Shown: positions 51,704-63,933 of the stretch, one piece after another
Layout: each line of letters opens with the position of its first letter
Position numbering within the stretch: position 1 is the first letter of the stretch
Assembly (NCBI RefSeq): GCF_021155775.2
Contig: NC_060235.2
Coordinates: 26,638,607-26,702,606 of the forward strand
DNA length: 64,000 nucleotides
Source: Neodiprion pinetum
Lineage: Eukaryota; Arthropoda; Insecta; Hymenoptera; Diprionidae
Reading direction: 5' to 3'
Made by a program: the position numbers and the translations under genes
The notes under the pieces: model-generated
The model's input: the letters and a program-made list of their open reading frames with translations, nothing else
What the model was told of the DNA's origin: nothing
Databases searched by the model: none

Positions 51704-54700
51704 GAACTTTCTTTCGTTGAAATTTTTTCTCTCTGCCTCATTTTTCGAAATATCCTAATGGTTCGTCTAAAATAGGACACTCTGTATAGCCCTAGATGAA
51801 GGTACATGTACGCGCGTAAAGGTGGATGTGAGCCTCACGTGCGGATGCACTAATAGCAACGTCGCGCGGACGTTAAAGAGGACCTGGAACGGCAGCGAGT
51901 CAGTGGGGCACTAGGACCACCACTACGTGTCTCTATTCTGTGTAATCCCACGCTCATATGTGAACGGCACACAGGCATTCCAACACCCGGCACATATCCC
52001 CCCTCGCCGTTAGAAAAGTCTCTATTCCACACACCACGGATACATATATTCATGTATGCATATGTACATACAAGTGGCGCAGTGGCGTAGCCGTGGATGT
52101 GTAAGGCGAGCAAAGGCGTCGTTAGCCCTGCGAGGAAATTCAGATATTGTATCTAGGAGCCGTTGAAAATGTGTGAAAAACTGCAGTAATCGTAGATTCT
52201 TTCGTTTGATTTGTCAAAAAAAAAAAAAAACTTCAACTAGATTTTTCTCAGAACAGAGGAAGTTTGTGAAAGTAACAGGCAGTACACCGTTGAAAAAATT
52301 GAAACAAGTTTAACATTTTTCATTGTGCGATGCTCATAACCTATCTCCAGAGATGTTACCTTCCAGTGTGCTTCAATCTGAGCACTCGGAAAAAAGTTTC
52401 CAGAGTGAATCATCGGCAAACTTATTCTCTGGCTTTCGCCGGTAAACGTACATAAGTACCTAGTAGTAGATTTCGCGATCCAATTTTGGTGTTTTGGGCT
52501 TATTTTGTTCTCCGTAGAGATCGCTTGAAAACAGTTCTACGAATAATCGTTTTCGGAGTGGATAAAAACAGTTTTGTGTAAATGCGATACCAAAGTTGTT
52601 CGTTAACGTTAACGTTTACATTTGTGCATATGTTATAACTATACCGTAATATAAAATATCTCGAACGTTGGTCAGAAAATTAATGAGGATCTCGTCAGCG
52701 AGTGAAATGAGGCCAAAACTATTAAAATCGAAATTGAAAAACACGAGAATTCAATGAATTCGAGCGTTCTAATCGCGCAACCATTTCTCAAACTGTCAAT
52801 ATTTCAGCATGCGTTACTCGAACTTGCTCAGACGCATTTCTAACAAACATCAGGGATGTTATTTCACTCGTATTCACTTCCATCAGTGCCATTGAAATTT
52901 CTTGATATTTTTCAACCACTCCGTGCTCTTCCCGATTCCTTCTTCGATTCGGACGGTGTCGCCGATTTATCCTCGCCTGCATTTACCGCAGGTATAATGC
53001 CCCGCGACTAGCGTCACACCAGTGCGCCATACGCGTCCGTCCTATGTAGAAACTTTGCTCGTTACATATATATATACCTACTGTGCAGAAAGTAGCGAAG
53101 ATGAGAGCGAAGCGCACACATGCGCCCTCACACGACTGTGGCGGTGTGCGCGTAGCTGCGCATGCACCTGTGTAACGCGTATTGCAGGGTTGCGCGGGAC
53201 GCGGCGCGCGGAGGGTGAGCCTCGTGGTCGTGGTGCAACTGGGTCTGCTGGTCTGTTCGCTCGATAGCAAGTGCGCCGGCTCCCTCTTGGCGGGAGAGGG
53301 AATTCGTGCTTGCACCCGATGTTCGAGCTTAAAGTGGAAACGCCCGAGCAGATCCCACCGAGTTGCGGCCTCTCGACGGGACGTGTAGACCTCGAAAGGG
53401 CTTTTTCCAAGAGCATTTGTGCATCGTCGGAAAATGATTCGTCAACTCCATCCCCTCACAGCAGATTACTCGTTACGAAATTTAGCAAGACGTAAGATTT
53501 GTGCGAATTCATTTACCCCTGAGTTTGTAGCTTAGGGAAGCAAGAGTTGTTGAAATTTGAAATTTGGTCCGACTGTTCTACAATTGCGTGACTTGGGTAG
53601 GAACCAATAAAATTTTAACGATTCTATTTTAAACACCTGTTTTTGTTCACGTTTTCAATAGAACTATCACGTTCTCTTTATGGAAAAGAAAAATTTGTTT
53701 CTTGGAAACCAGGGACGAATATATGTCGAAATATATCGATTTACGTAAAAATCGTATTATTGTAGAACATGTTTGTTGTGTTTCGAAAAGTTTTGCTGAA
53801 CGATCCTACCAGCTATGTCCTAAATGACAACCAGTTCTGCTTTCTCTCGTTACAACTACGGACAAACAAGCGCATAGGACTCAAAAAAATTTTCCCAATT
53901 CTCCTTTGGAATATGAGTAATATTTCCTTCGAAAATCGAGTCACGATATCCCCAGCCTTCGTATAAACTACTTTTTCGAGGTAAAATAATTCGCTACGGC
54001 TACAGATGGTACGCCGCAGTTCCGAAAACGATACTATGACATTTCTTACGATTTTTAAAATCATCTGGCTACGGGTTAGGTTACGTCTTTCGTTACGCAA
54101 CGCAGTTTTTCAAGGGGAGAGTTCAGGCTTCTTCTTTTCGTATTTTCGTTACGTTGTAAATTAAAAATTCAATCGAGCGAAGATTCAGTCCCACGTAATT
54201 TTATAGATAATTTGATTCCAAACTCGAAATCTGAATCTTAAATTTGTAGCAAAGAGCGAACACTTCTCTGTCGACAAAATCGACTTCGTTAATTTGCAAG
54301 TATAATAGTTGATAACGGATCGTCTAAAAATATGATGACATGATTCTCTTTTCTGAATTAAAAAAAAAAAAATAACTCACATTCCGTCATTTTAGAATTT
54401 TTTTCTAATCAAAACTACGCAACAGTTTCGAAACTGGTAAATAATTCTTATGTGACTGAATACTTTCTTCGAGTATAAGAAAACAAATTTTTTTTTTTTT
54501 TTGCTATGAATATTTAATAAATCGCGTTGAAAAGAAGCAGAATGATAAATCACAGCGTTGGAGTTGCAGAAGAATACTTCTAAATTCTGAATATTTACCA
54601 ATTGCATTTAAATTATCCATTGTTTAATAGTACTAAGAATATATGTCTGCAAGTTCATATACTAGATTAAAAAAAAATGTCATTTACGCAAAAAAATCAT

Positions 54701-55902
54701 CTATATCATTGAGGCATAGGACTTATCTCTAATGCTGTAGTAAATGCCGAATTGCACTTTTCTCCTTTCACCGCAAGTTCTGTGACTGCATACGCATTGA
54801 ATGTCTCTTGTGATTCAAAACACGCGGGGTACGTCGATCTTTCTTACCCGCTGCGCCTCGTCAAAATTGCATAATTTGTGAAGACACGACCAGTCGTCAA
54901 CAGAATGATAAAAAATTACCAGTTACGCTGCAAGCCGCCTTCCAAGTCACTAAAATAGCTTTTTATGCCGGTGCAAACTTGAAAAAATTTAACAGACAAC
55001 AATTCGTGGAAAATCATAGTTAAAAATCGCGCGTCTACTCCACACACACCTGTGCCTAATATCCTAGGTATGATAATGTCGAAATGGAGAAAGTGTTTTG
55101 CTTTTTAGACGCAACGTAACGTATGCAATATCACAGTCACTTTCTCTTAGACGTGTCATCGCAGCCTTGTAGCCTCCATGTCGTCCATCGTTCATCGTGT
55201 ATCCCCCCGTCAAAAAACGACAACAACATCGACTAAGATGGAAAAATAAATTGAGATAAATATATAGAACTACCATAATATCGATCTCTCCATATTTGCC
55301 ACAGTGGCATTGCAGCGTTCTCTGTAAATAAACAAATTGGACAACAATTCGTGCAGCATTTATTCCCGGTAAAACACTTTTTCGTACTGTTATAGACGAT
55401 ACTAATTACACCGTAATCTTACAGCCTGGGAAAATCTGCGAACACCGAAACATCACAGTACATACCGTATATACGTACAAACGAGTATGCTCGTCTTATA
55501 AAAAATTTTCGCACAATTGCACGCAAGAAGACTCCTCCCCAACTCCTATCATCATCCGCATCATACGTTACATACTCCTTATTTCAATCTCGACCCAAAT
55601 GTTATTGTAACACGTATTATACATTTCTAGATATGAGAATCAGTTTTCGAAACTCATCGGACCGTAGACACATCTATGATATTTACAACCCTTAGTACAA
55701 AATCTGTGTGTACGAATGAAAGTGAAGACGAGAGAGAAGAATCGAAAGAACTGAACGGCTGTGCCTTCAATTTTTAATCGATAATAGTGTGATAAAGAAA
55801 CGATCAAAATTCGTGGTAGTGAAAACAAGAAGATGCAGAAATAAAACTTTTACGCTATTAAAAAAAGAAAAGAAAAAGCAAACAAAGAAATTGGAACGCG
55901 GA
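51704..55902 (+). other. Intron and 5' flank of proximal first exon
   Basis: Non-coding sequence. A CpG-rich block at 53020-53420 contains an in-frame hydrophobic run on the plus strand (from about 53211) that looks signal-peptide-like but has no ATG and is preceded by a stop, so it is not called. An acceptor-like tract ends at 52990 (TTTACCGCAG, then GTATAA). The last kilobase is AT-rich flank of the proximal promoter. Confidence 0.45.
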
Positions 55903-55910
55903 TATAAAAA
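55903..55910 (+). promoter_or_regulatory. TATA box candidate for proximal Hr3 promoter
   Basis: TATAAAAA lies about 275 bases before the proximal start codon. A start site about 25-31 bases downstream (55925-55934) would give a leader of roughly 245-255 bases. An initiator-like TTTCAGTG also occurs at 55977-55984. A strong donor-like GTAAGT at 56118-56123 in the leader could allow an alternative untranslated splice. A TATA promoter would suit a hormone-pulse gene, but this is inference. Confidence 0.4.
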
Positions 55911-56177
55911 AGGAGGCAGTAAACAGTGAATCCTGTGGCACGAATTACAATCGCAGCAAGTGCACTCTGTGAGCGTTTCAGTGCCTACTCGAAAGGAGAC
56001 TCTGCAAGGTGTTTTTCCTTTTTTTTTTTTTGTTTTTGTTTTTGTTTCGTTTGCAATTCGGGTGGGTGCGACGAGATTCAGTGAGATGCCAATAAAATAG
56101 TGAACATCGTTACAGATGTAAGTGATAATTGGCGGGACGGCGGTATAAAGAAGAAGGCCGTCAAAACGGCGTTCAAC

Positions 56178-56334
56178 ATGTTTGAGATGTGGAGTGCGGT
56201 GAGCACGAAACTGGAACATGCGGGGGCGGCCGGGGGTTCCCCGATCCCCATGGCGCACGCACCGCACGGAGCTCACACGCCCCACGCCCCACACGCCCCA
56301 CAGACGCCCCACACCTCCTCCGGAAGCATAAAAG
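56178..56334 (+). CDS. Hr3: Proximal first coding exon of nuclear receptor HR3 (canonical N-terminus)
   Basis: The exon encodes 52 residues plus one base, from ATG (context TTCAACATGT) to the donor ATAAAAG|GTACGA. It begins MFEMWSAVSTKLEHAG and ends TSSGSIK. From memory, Drosophila DHR3 (Hr46) has MFDMWSSVTSKLEAH and then SSGSIK immediately before its zinc-finger domain, so start, order and exon end all agree. HR3 is the insect ROR orthologue (NR1F4): an ecdysone early-late receptor that binds A/T-rich-preceded RGGTCA sites as a monomer, represses early ecdysone genes and activates ftz-f1 at moults, with E75 as partner and inhibitor. The middle is an Ala/Pro/His-rich repeat absent from the Drosophila N-terminus. 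The frame is open upstream to a GTG, but no ATG precedes 56178. The DNA- and ligand-binding domains are not in the window. Confidence 0.88.
56274..56313 (+). repeat. Coding CACGCCCCA tandem repeat
   Basis: About four imperfect nine-base units encode HAP/PHAP/PQTPH-type repeats in the proximal first exon. Slippage of this repeat probably explains the extra length relative to the Drosophila N-terminus. Confidence 0.8.
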
Positions 56335-56907
56335 GTACGAAATCTCCCGAATCACGGCGATTTTACGCCGGCGCCGTTTCGTCGTACCTCCAAATAACTC
56401 CAATAGTTACTGCTACCTAGAAAATTAGGTACGGTGAAATGATTATAGTTACAATGACCGCTAGAACGTATTCGTTGTGGTTGAAAAAAAATTTACACGG
56501 GAAATAATAATTGCTGTTGCATCTACTTGTACTTCAACCGCATGAGGGACTGCGCGCGCTTTTCTTATTGACGTTACTGTAATTTTCTTAACGCAAACTT
56601 TTCTCGATACAGTAACTCGGAACATTTATGCAACAACGTTGGCAGAAAACTGTAATTACTTTAACTGAAAACTGCGCGGGTTTCTCATTTCGTCGAAGCT
56701 GTAGTGAATCCATCGGTAATATTTTTCTCGTGTTGTACAATTAAGTGTATTGAGTGTGATTATTGTTGTCGGTACTTTTGTAAATTATGGTAAGGGTGAA
56801 TTTTTTTAGTTTAGTATACATATATTATCGTTGCACAAATATCGAATTATCTCAATAGTTAACAATAGTAATACGTACTAGATTTTTAGGTAATTGCTTT
56901 GAAAGTA

Positions 56908-57005
56908 ATTTTTAATTTGTACCCAGAACTACATTTTTCGTTCATGGTAGAAAATAGAAATTGTTAAGAACTGTAACTATAAACTGCAACCAGCAGTTTT
57001 TCTCG
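56908..57005 (+). repeat. Dispersed repeat, copy 1
   Basis: It aligns with 58921-59018 over about 98 bases: TTTTAATTT, CCCAGAACTACATTTTT, GAAATTGTTAAGAACTG and TTTTTCTC occur in the same order and spacing. Similarity may extend further on the left. The element type is unknown. Confidence 0.55.
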
Positions 57006-57093
57006 ATGTGGCTATTACCGTTATAGCCGTTCCAGATTTGGGAAGTTTCAAATTCCCTTGAACGAATTATCGTCGTTGGTTTCAACGATTTTC

Positions 57094-57107
57094 AGGTCAA
57101 TGGACCT
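57094..57107. promoter_or_regulatory. AGGTCA inverted-repeat motif
   Basis: AGGTCAATGGACCT is a palindrome-like pair of nuclear receptor half-sites (AGGTCA and, inverted, AGGTCC) two bases apart, about 0.76 kb into the proximal intron. Ecdysone response elements are usually inverted repeats with one-base spacing, so this is not a consensus match. About 265 bases on, TATTTGGGTCA (57366-57376) matches the ROR/HR3 monomer site, though about one or two such matches are expected by chance in a window this long. Confidence 0.2.
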
Positions 57108-58920
57108 AATTAGTCCACTTTGACAAATGGAAAATTAATTCACAAATTTGGTAATGTTGTACAGATTGTTATTTTATGACTAGTTCATCTTCAAACTCGC
57201 GAACCAAATCAGAACAAACTGATCGTTAATATAGTATCAGTTATCGGCACGTCTCTAATTGTTTAACGAACAGCTTACAAGGAAATTTGTAATGCAATTA
57301 TTTTTCGGAGAACTATTTATGGAAACGACGATTTGAACAATTTTTTTGACCCGAATTGAAAGATGTATTTGGGTCAATTTTCTTTTGTAAACGTTTCCAC
57401 AGCTTTCAAATTTGAGCCTTTAGGGCTTGAAGAAGCAAGTTTTTTTCAGATGAAAATGGCAATCCGACTAAATTCTTACTTTCCACGCATTAGTCAAAGT
57501 CAACTCTGACTACTTGAACCTTAATAACTTGTGTGTTACAAATTCGAAAGGTGCCGTTAATCAATCTGAACGTAATAACGATGCTGTCTCTTGTAATCAA
57601 TCATATATAATCTCTCTCTTCCGCCATATGTTTAAAGAGGAAGCCGATTTTCACTCATCGTTGGATTTCAATTTTTTTTCTACTTCACTAGAACCAATCG
57701 ATTTATATGGAAAGGTATCGAACATGCAGAAATTTAAGAACACGTTGTAATTTTTGTATTTTGTCGTTCGACGTTCTTCGACGCCCTAAGAGCTGAAAAA
57801 CTTGATTTCATCACGTTTCATCTTATGCCCGCATTACAAACTAGTTTGATTGCGTTAAGGCTTAATCATAATTTTTTTTAGAAAGGGAACCACAGTGACT
57901 CGTAGAGCAAGAAAGAAAAAAAAAATTCCCATTAATAAAAACTAAAAACAATGGCTGTTAATTCTGAAAAACGAATGATCGAACTTGAGCTACCGATCGA
58001 TTGCGCGTTCGTGAAAGTACATGTGCATACACACGAGCACTAAAAGTTGATCCTCTCACAGTTTGTTTTTCAATGTTTATCTTATTTTTTTTTTTTTTTC
58101 ATCCTACTGCCAGTCGTAACAATTTTTTCCTCTCTCTTTGATACTTCGTTTTTGCCTCTTGGAACAAATTCGATGGTTCGAGTGGCGTGACCATTCAATT
58201 ATCCCCATCAAAAGATCTTTGATCTACTGTTGTGAAACCAGTTAGATGTATACAGGCACACACAATAATCACAATGATCATCTGATCCGACAACGACGGC
58301 CACCCAGTGGCTATAATACTAAATCTACCGTACGATTGAAACCGTTCGATTCGGTTGATATTATTCATACACACGTGGAGTGCATGCAGGGTTTAGTGAG
58401 GTGGGCTTAATTATTATTCTTTTATTTATCCTCTACCTGCGGGTGTCCTTGCCGATTTCGTGCAGCGTCACACTCGGCCAGTGTCTCTCCGCTTTTAATA
58501 CCGCAGCTATAAATTGACGCCAGTAAAATTAATTGAATCGTGAAAATAATCAAAAACTTGAAGAGAACGACGAGAAACCAATGGGCTTATCACCGACGTG
58601 AATACATTTTATCGCGTCTACGCTATGATAGGTAGGAATTTTTTTACGGACCACTTTAGTCCGAATACTTTTAATCAGACACAATGAGAAAAATTTCGTT
58701 TTTTGCATTAGAACACTGTAGTTATACTAAGAAATCCTAGTAAAATGAGTATAGCTGTACAACAGTGGTGTGAATATTGTGAGGTTTACAATAAAGTATG
58801 TCACAAGTAGCTATTTACAGTGTGGTTATAGTTATTAAAAATATAGTAAGAAGAATGACCAAAATCGAAGAGAATCGTAACCCATACCCACAATATTGTT
58901 TGGTTACAGTGACAAAACTC

Positions 58921-59018
58921 GTTTTAATTTTGCGCCCAGGACTACATTTTTAGAGTATAGTGAGAAATCGAAATAGTCAAGGACCGTGTGTTAACCATAA
59001 CAATAAATTTTTCTCAGT
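58921..59018 (+). repeat. Dispersed repeat, copy 2
   Basis: Partner of 56908-57005, with matching blocks TTTTAATTT, CCCAGGACTACATTTTT, AAGGACCGT and ATTTTTCTC. Both copies are in the same orientation, about 2 kb apart. Confidence 0.55.
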
Positions 59019-62000
59019 TCCTATACATTTGTTCGATATCTAGAGCGAAAAATGTGTAAGAAATGAAAAATAGGAGGAGCGAATCGAGCATGGTGTGGGA
59101 AATAAATCTACTAGGTATCATACTTGGATGAGCAAAGCATGAGTTATCGCCTTTCAAACTACGAGAATAAAGTCGCGGCTTTTGAATCGACGAGGTGTGT
59201 CTGCAGTAAAACATCGTATATTGCACGGGGAATTTAGTACTGTACATTATATAGTACAGCCGATATCTGATGGTTGGTTTAACGCAATCAGACTTTGCTG
59301 AAACTCGCTAGAGTCAACTCATTGTCGATCTTTTAAACACCAACTTTCTTACGTGCAGTTCTGAAAATCAACTTTCAACTCAAAAGCACCGACGTTATAA
59401 CGTACGATGTCGCTCTGGGCAGTTTTGTTTATTTAATTAATTTTTTTACCGACTTTGTTTCACCGTCGTTTGACCAATCAATCATGGATCACGGCTTAGG
59501 CCCGCTTTCTTAAACGGTGAATCAGTCGGGTCCGCGAAATTATTCTCAGGTGCAAATTTCTCTCTTGGTGACGTATCAAACAACGCTTCAATCTCGCGAA
59601 ACGAAGCAGTATTCAACATCGTTTCCCGCAGTTTACATCGACATTATATATTCTCCGAACGATCTCCGAGAGTCGATTAAATACAATCTTTACATTTTAT
59701 TAAATACCTTTTGCAAAAAATTAATAAAGGACGGTGAAATAAGAATTTTTCTTCGGTGTAGTTAGGTACATGTAAAATTGATTGTACAAACGGAGTTTTG
59801 GGTCTTCCGAAAGGTATTCCATTTCATTGCTATCATCATCGATCGACGAGAGTCAAGGTACAGACGTATAAATTGTAGCTATCCCTCGCAAGTTGAGAAA
59901 TAGCGGTGTTAATAATTTAGTATCAATGAAAAAAAAATAATGATCTAAAGAAATTTATCGGCGATAAATAATATTCTGCCGACAATTGAACGGACATGAG
60001 AATGATTTTGGTTACCTCAGAATAAAATTGTTTATTATGCATAATGTATATATATTATTGGCTGGCAATATTCACGTGTGTAATGTGCCTGTCAGAGTTA
60101 TGCAGCGAGAGGCCCTGATTGGATACAGATGGTTGTTATTTTGTAATAGCAATTAATTGAAAACTGGTCCCAGGTCGAAATCGCGATAGGTGCCACACAA
60201 CCAACGAACTCCTCGCCGATACGCAAATGCTCGTGTAAGCATACAGCGACACGACAGCGGTGCGTTACATACGACGTGTGGTCGGTATGTGTGCAGGATA
60301 AACATGCACATGCCCACATGGATCCAGGCACTTTCACTTACGAAAAAATCAGCCCGATGACGAAACACTCGCCAGGTTACAGCCGCAAGAGAGTATAAAT
60401 GTATAATCCAGCCAAAGTAGCCGCGAACATAATTCACAGAAATCTTATCGTCAATCGTATCGTCGTACACACACGTACGCTCGTAATTAGATCTTGTTAC
60501 CGGATTTGGCCAAATCGTCCGAGGAGAAAATATAATTCAGCTACAACGAAGAAACGTTGCGTTGTTGTTTTAGTAAGGTTGAAAAAAAAATTTCTAGCAT
60601 TATTATTCGACTCGTCAGATGTTGGAATATTTTCTTTTTGTAATTCGTGGTTCATATCACAAGGAAATTACATTTTCAACGGTTTTTTTTTTCCTGTCAT
60701 TACCGACACTTGAATTTCTCTGAATAGATTCTGATTCGGCATTCGATGATTTTTCGCAAGAAAACGATCCTCTTTAACAACGCAAATTATGCAGCTTGTC
60801 AAGTTTTCTAGAAAATGAAAGCTTGTTCTTTGGATTCGAAAATATTCATTCTGTAACTGGGAGTCATTTATTTTTTAACGCTACGTCTTTTCGCTTAGTG
60901 TAGGTATGCTGTAAAACCGACAATAAAATATCTGGCACGGAGATACGCTGATTATGAGAAAGAGAAACTTGGAGTTCGCATCAGTGGCTGTAATTATCGA
61001 ATACATAGTAGTCATTGATAAATACCGGGATATATTTTGCTTGACATCACTGCCGGACAAATGCTGCGTGGGCATCAAATCTGTTCATTAATTTGAAATC
61101 GTAAACGTAACTGTATTATCATGAAATTTGGAATGAAACATTAAATTAACCAGATTCTTGCGTGGGACTTTATTCAAATTCATTTCGACAAAATATTCGT
61201 TACATTTCCTGACATTTTTTATTCCTGATAGACAAAAGTTGACAGAATATTTTATACAAATATAAATGTACGGAACATGATTTTCGGTATTCATTCATCA
61301 TTGGAACAATATTCTTTTTGTGTAATTCGTGTATTTGAATGACGTGACAGCAATATTTTGGCACGCTGAGTGCAGAAACTGTACCTGCGCTTTACTCAAC
61401 GAAGTTTGTTATACGGTAATATATCGACCCTGAGAATATTTGGCTAATTCCAGTAGGGAAGTCAATTACGCAACAATAGAACTAAAGCGCTTTCGTTTTC
61501 TGTTAGTTTCACGTATAATACTTGTGGCAGGTATACAGAAGTCACATCAATCACTCGGCGTTGGGCTTCATTTGCGCTGCATGAAAAAATACGAAGAAAG
61601 CACGTGAGTGTAATTTGTATAATTGGACGACATTGCGAGTAAAGGCGTGATTAACTCTTCAAACAGCTCTTCGTCGGGCAAGTCGAATATACCTGATCTC
61701 CGCGGTACAGTTCTAATCGCAATAACTGTCCAGGTTAGTCGCATTTTGTCAATAACTACCCGCAGCCATCCGCGTTGCGTTCCCTGGACGGAGCTGACGC
61801 CCGATACGCGTCTCGGGAGAAAAAAATCGAGTTGCGAAACTGAATCTTAATTAGGAAAGCAAACTGAAACTCACAGTGGGTATTATTGCTAATTCATTAG
61901 CTGGCGTGGGCTGCAATCAATCACAACGGTGCGATGAATATTTATCCGAAAGATCAGCCCGCCAATTTCAAATTCAAATGAAAACGAATTATAAACTTTT

Positions 62001-62530
62001 AAGAGGAAACGGTGAAACTTAACAGATCGAGCCTACGACTGCGCATGCGCGAGCTTTTCTATCGTTCCATGCGGGCTAGTCACCTTAAGCTTCGGCTGTC
62101 AAGCACGGCTTATGGAGGTTATGTGGGTGATCCATTTTTGCTTGTTGATCTTCCGCAGGTCTGACGATGAAATAGAGGATCAAGTGATTGGGGAAATGTT
62201 AGCAAACTTTTTTTCCTCTCAACTCACTGATCACTGATTAGTGCTACGGGATTCATCTTAACTGTATAATTTCAATTCGCAACTCAACGCACGAGAGTTT
62301 GACATCTCGTACCCCGTTTCTCCTACCTTGGATGCGAAAATATTGCCGCGATACGATCTCGCCGACCAACAGAGTTCATTTATTTTGCGTATGCGTTGTA
62401 GGTCGCTCGCAATCAGCCTTCTATAAGTTTCGCTATCCCTTCTCAGTCTTTAATACTACAAAAATACGATTAACCGACGTTCGGATTACCTTTTCCTGTT
62501 GATGGAGTCGTCTGGATGGAAATTGTGTAA

Positions 62531-62881
62531 CATCGATGTTCCAGCGTAGAAATCAATTTTTCACCGCCATTTCCCCTCACTCATACGCAAAGCCAAGCTT
62601 TTCACCCCAGACTCCAGAAGAGCATTAATAACAAACAAGGCGTAATAACGAACGTTCGAACCGGAATTCGTCGTGATGCACTCTTCGGACCTGAAGTAAA
62701 TATTTCAGCATCGCGTAAAAGTTCTATCAACAGCCAGCATTTAGGTGATAAAGTATTCAGAGTACCAAATGAGCGTAAAGTCATGATAATTGGCAATGAT
62801 GCCAAGATATTCAAACTTCACGAAATTAGAGTTGGATTTCCGCCGTTTAAAGGATCGTTGACTGCGGATTCCCTACGCACG
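62531..62881 (+). other. 117-codon stop-free frame, possible decayed gene or element
   Basis: The frame is open from just after a TAA to a TAA at 62882-62884, with its only ATG near residue 85. The conceptual peptide looks protein-like in composition (contains GIRRDALFGPEVNIS and KIFKLHEIRVGFPPFKG). Two further stop-poor plus-strand frames follow in other registers (about 62850-63042 and 62993-63237, the latter broken by a stop), a pattern that frameshifts in a dead gene would give. I recognise no family. A chance low-stop region is also possible, since minus-strand frames are open here too. Confidence 0.2.
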
Positions 62882-63933
62882 TAAATTTCCTTCACCGTGC
62901 ACGATTCGTTTTTACGAAACACGTAGAAACTCTTTCCTTTTGGGCTGATCCAGTTCTAGTTCAAGTTGTAGTTAACGACACTTGGCTTCGCGTTGAGCTA
63001 GGTTTAACGATAACCATGCTACTTCCCGAGCTGCTAGTAGATTAAAAACTGGTATTGTCGTTCGCCGAGGTGAACCAGAATACAACGATGGAATAGACAG
63101 TCCGTAATTCAGGTTAGGTTCGGACGGATCAGGACGTGTCGATTTCATGGCAAAAGTGAGGCTTCTTTTAAACACGTTTATTCTGTTGAAACGGAAAAAA
63201 TATCTCCGATTACGAAACGTGCGTGTATTGACATATTCTTAAGCCTGAAATCCGAAATTTTTATGAAAAGTCAACACAGTTTCTAAACATCTCGGGTCTG
63301 ATGAGCTAGCAAAATCGCCTACGATGATAAAAAATAGGAGAACTTCGTCTTACCTACTATATTTTTCAAAAATTTAACATATTATTCATTTCGTATGATG
63401 AACAGTAACCTCTGGCGAGGAGAATCTCTTCAATTGAAAAATTTAAATAATTTCTAAACGTTTCGGGGTATTCAGTTATTAAAACATCCAGTAACACGTA
63501 TCGTTGCAGAGGAAGCTTCACTGTGCCGCAGTGAGTTTCAAGACGGTTATATTTTATGAGTATTTCAGTAGTTCGCACTCCAATATTCGGTTCCTCAAAA
63601 TACACGCGCATATCAAGTTTCACGAATTCGCTACCGTTCAGCTGCTGGATTTCGGATCATCAATGCAAAGATGTGTTTCATAGGTGACACGATAATTATG
63701 CATCTTATCAACTGTAGCCAGTGTCATATCACATCTACCATCACTCACGATCAGTGGTAACCAAACTACCGGATAATGTTTATTTTCTGAAAACTGTAGA
63801 CATTTTCACCGATTCGAAGTGTACTCTAAAAATTCGCAACGCGATGACATCGGTGGTGGAATTTCCCGTTTCTCGAGGGAAAAGTGGCGCTGGTGTTTGG
63901 CGTGGAGCTTTGGCGTCACGGAGGGCTGAACGG
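62882..63933 (+). other. Intron end of window, nothing firm
   Basis: It contains the stop-poor frames noted above and an 85-codon ATG frame on the minus strand (63366-63623) with an unremarkable sequence. No splice-flanked exon for the HR3 DNA-binding domain is present. Confidence 0.4.

Larger units (their letters stand above)
56335..62530 (+). other. Start of intron 1 of proximal isoform
   Basis: The intron begins at GTACGA. I looked for the expected next exon (a phase-1 entry followed by the first zinc finger, with Cys-Lys-Val-Cys-Gly-Asp) and did not find it, so this intron continues past the window. It contains a pair of related repeats, a palindromic nuclear receptor-like motif and no recognised gene. 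Confidence 0.6.

Noticed and set aside
53182..53388. Hydrophobic signal-peptide-like frame in a CpG-rich block
   Set aside because: No ATG, a stop immediately upstream, and no convincing acceptor to bring in a start from elsewhere.
55767..56312. 181-codon minus-strand frame overlapping the proximal HR3 exon
   Set aside because: It is antisense to the recognised exon and its low-complexity leader. Its length comes from the GC-rich coding repeat and poly-A/T runs.
61623..61733. Possible Ser/Asn-rich exon ending at CCAG|GTTAGT
   Set aside because: It is preceded by a stop with no ATG, it has no good acceptor, and the donor phase (0) does not match the HR3 first exons. A weaker phase-1 donor at 61704 was not convincing.
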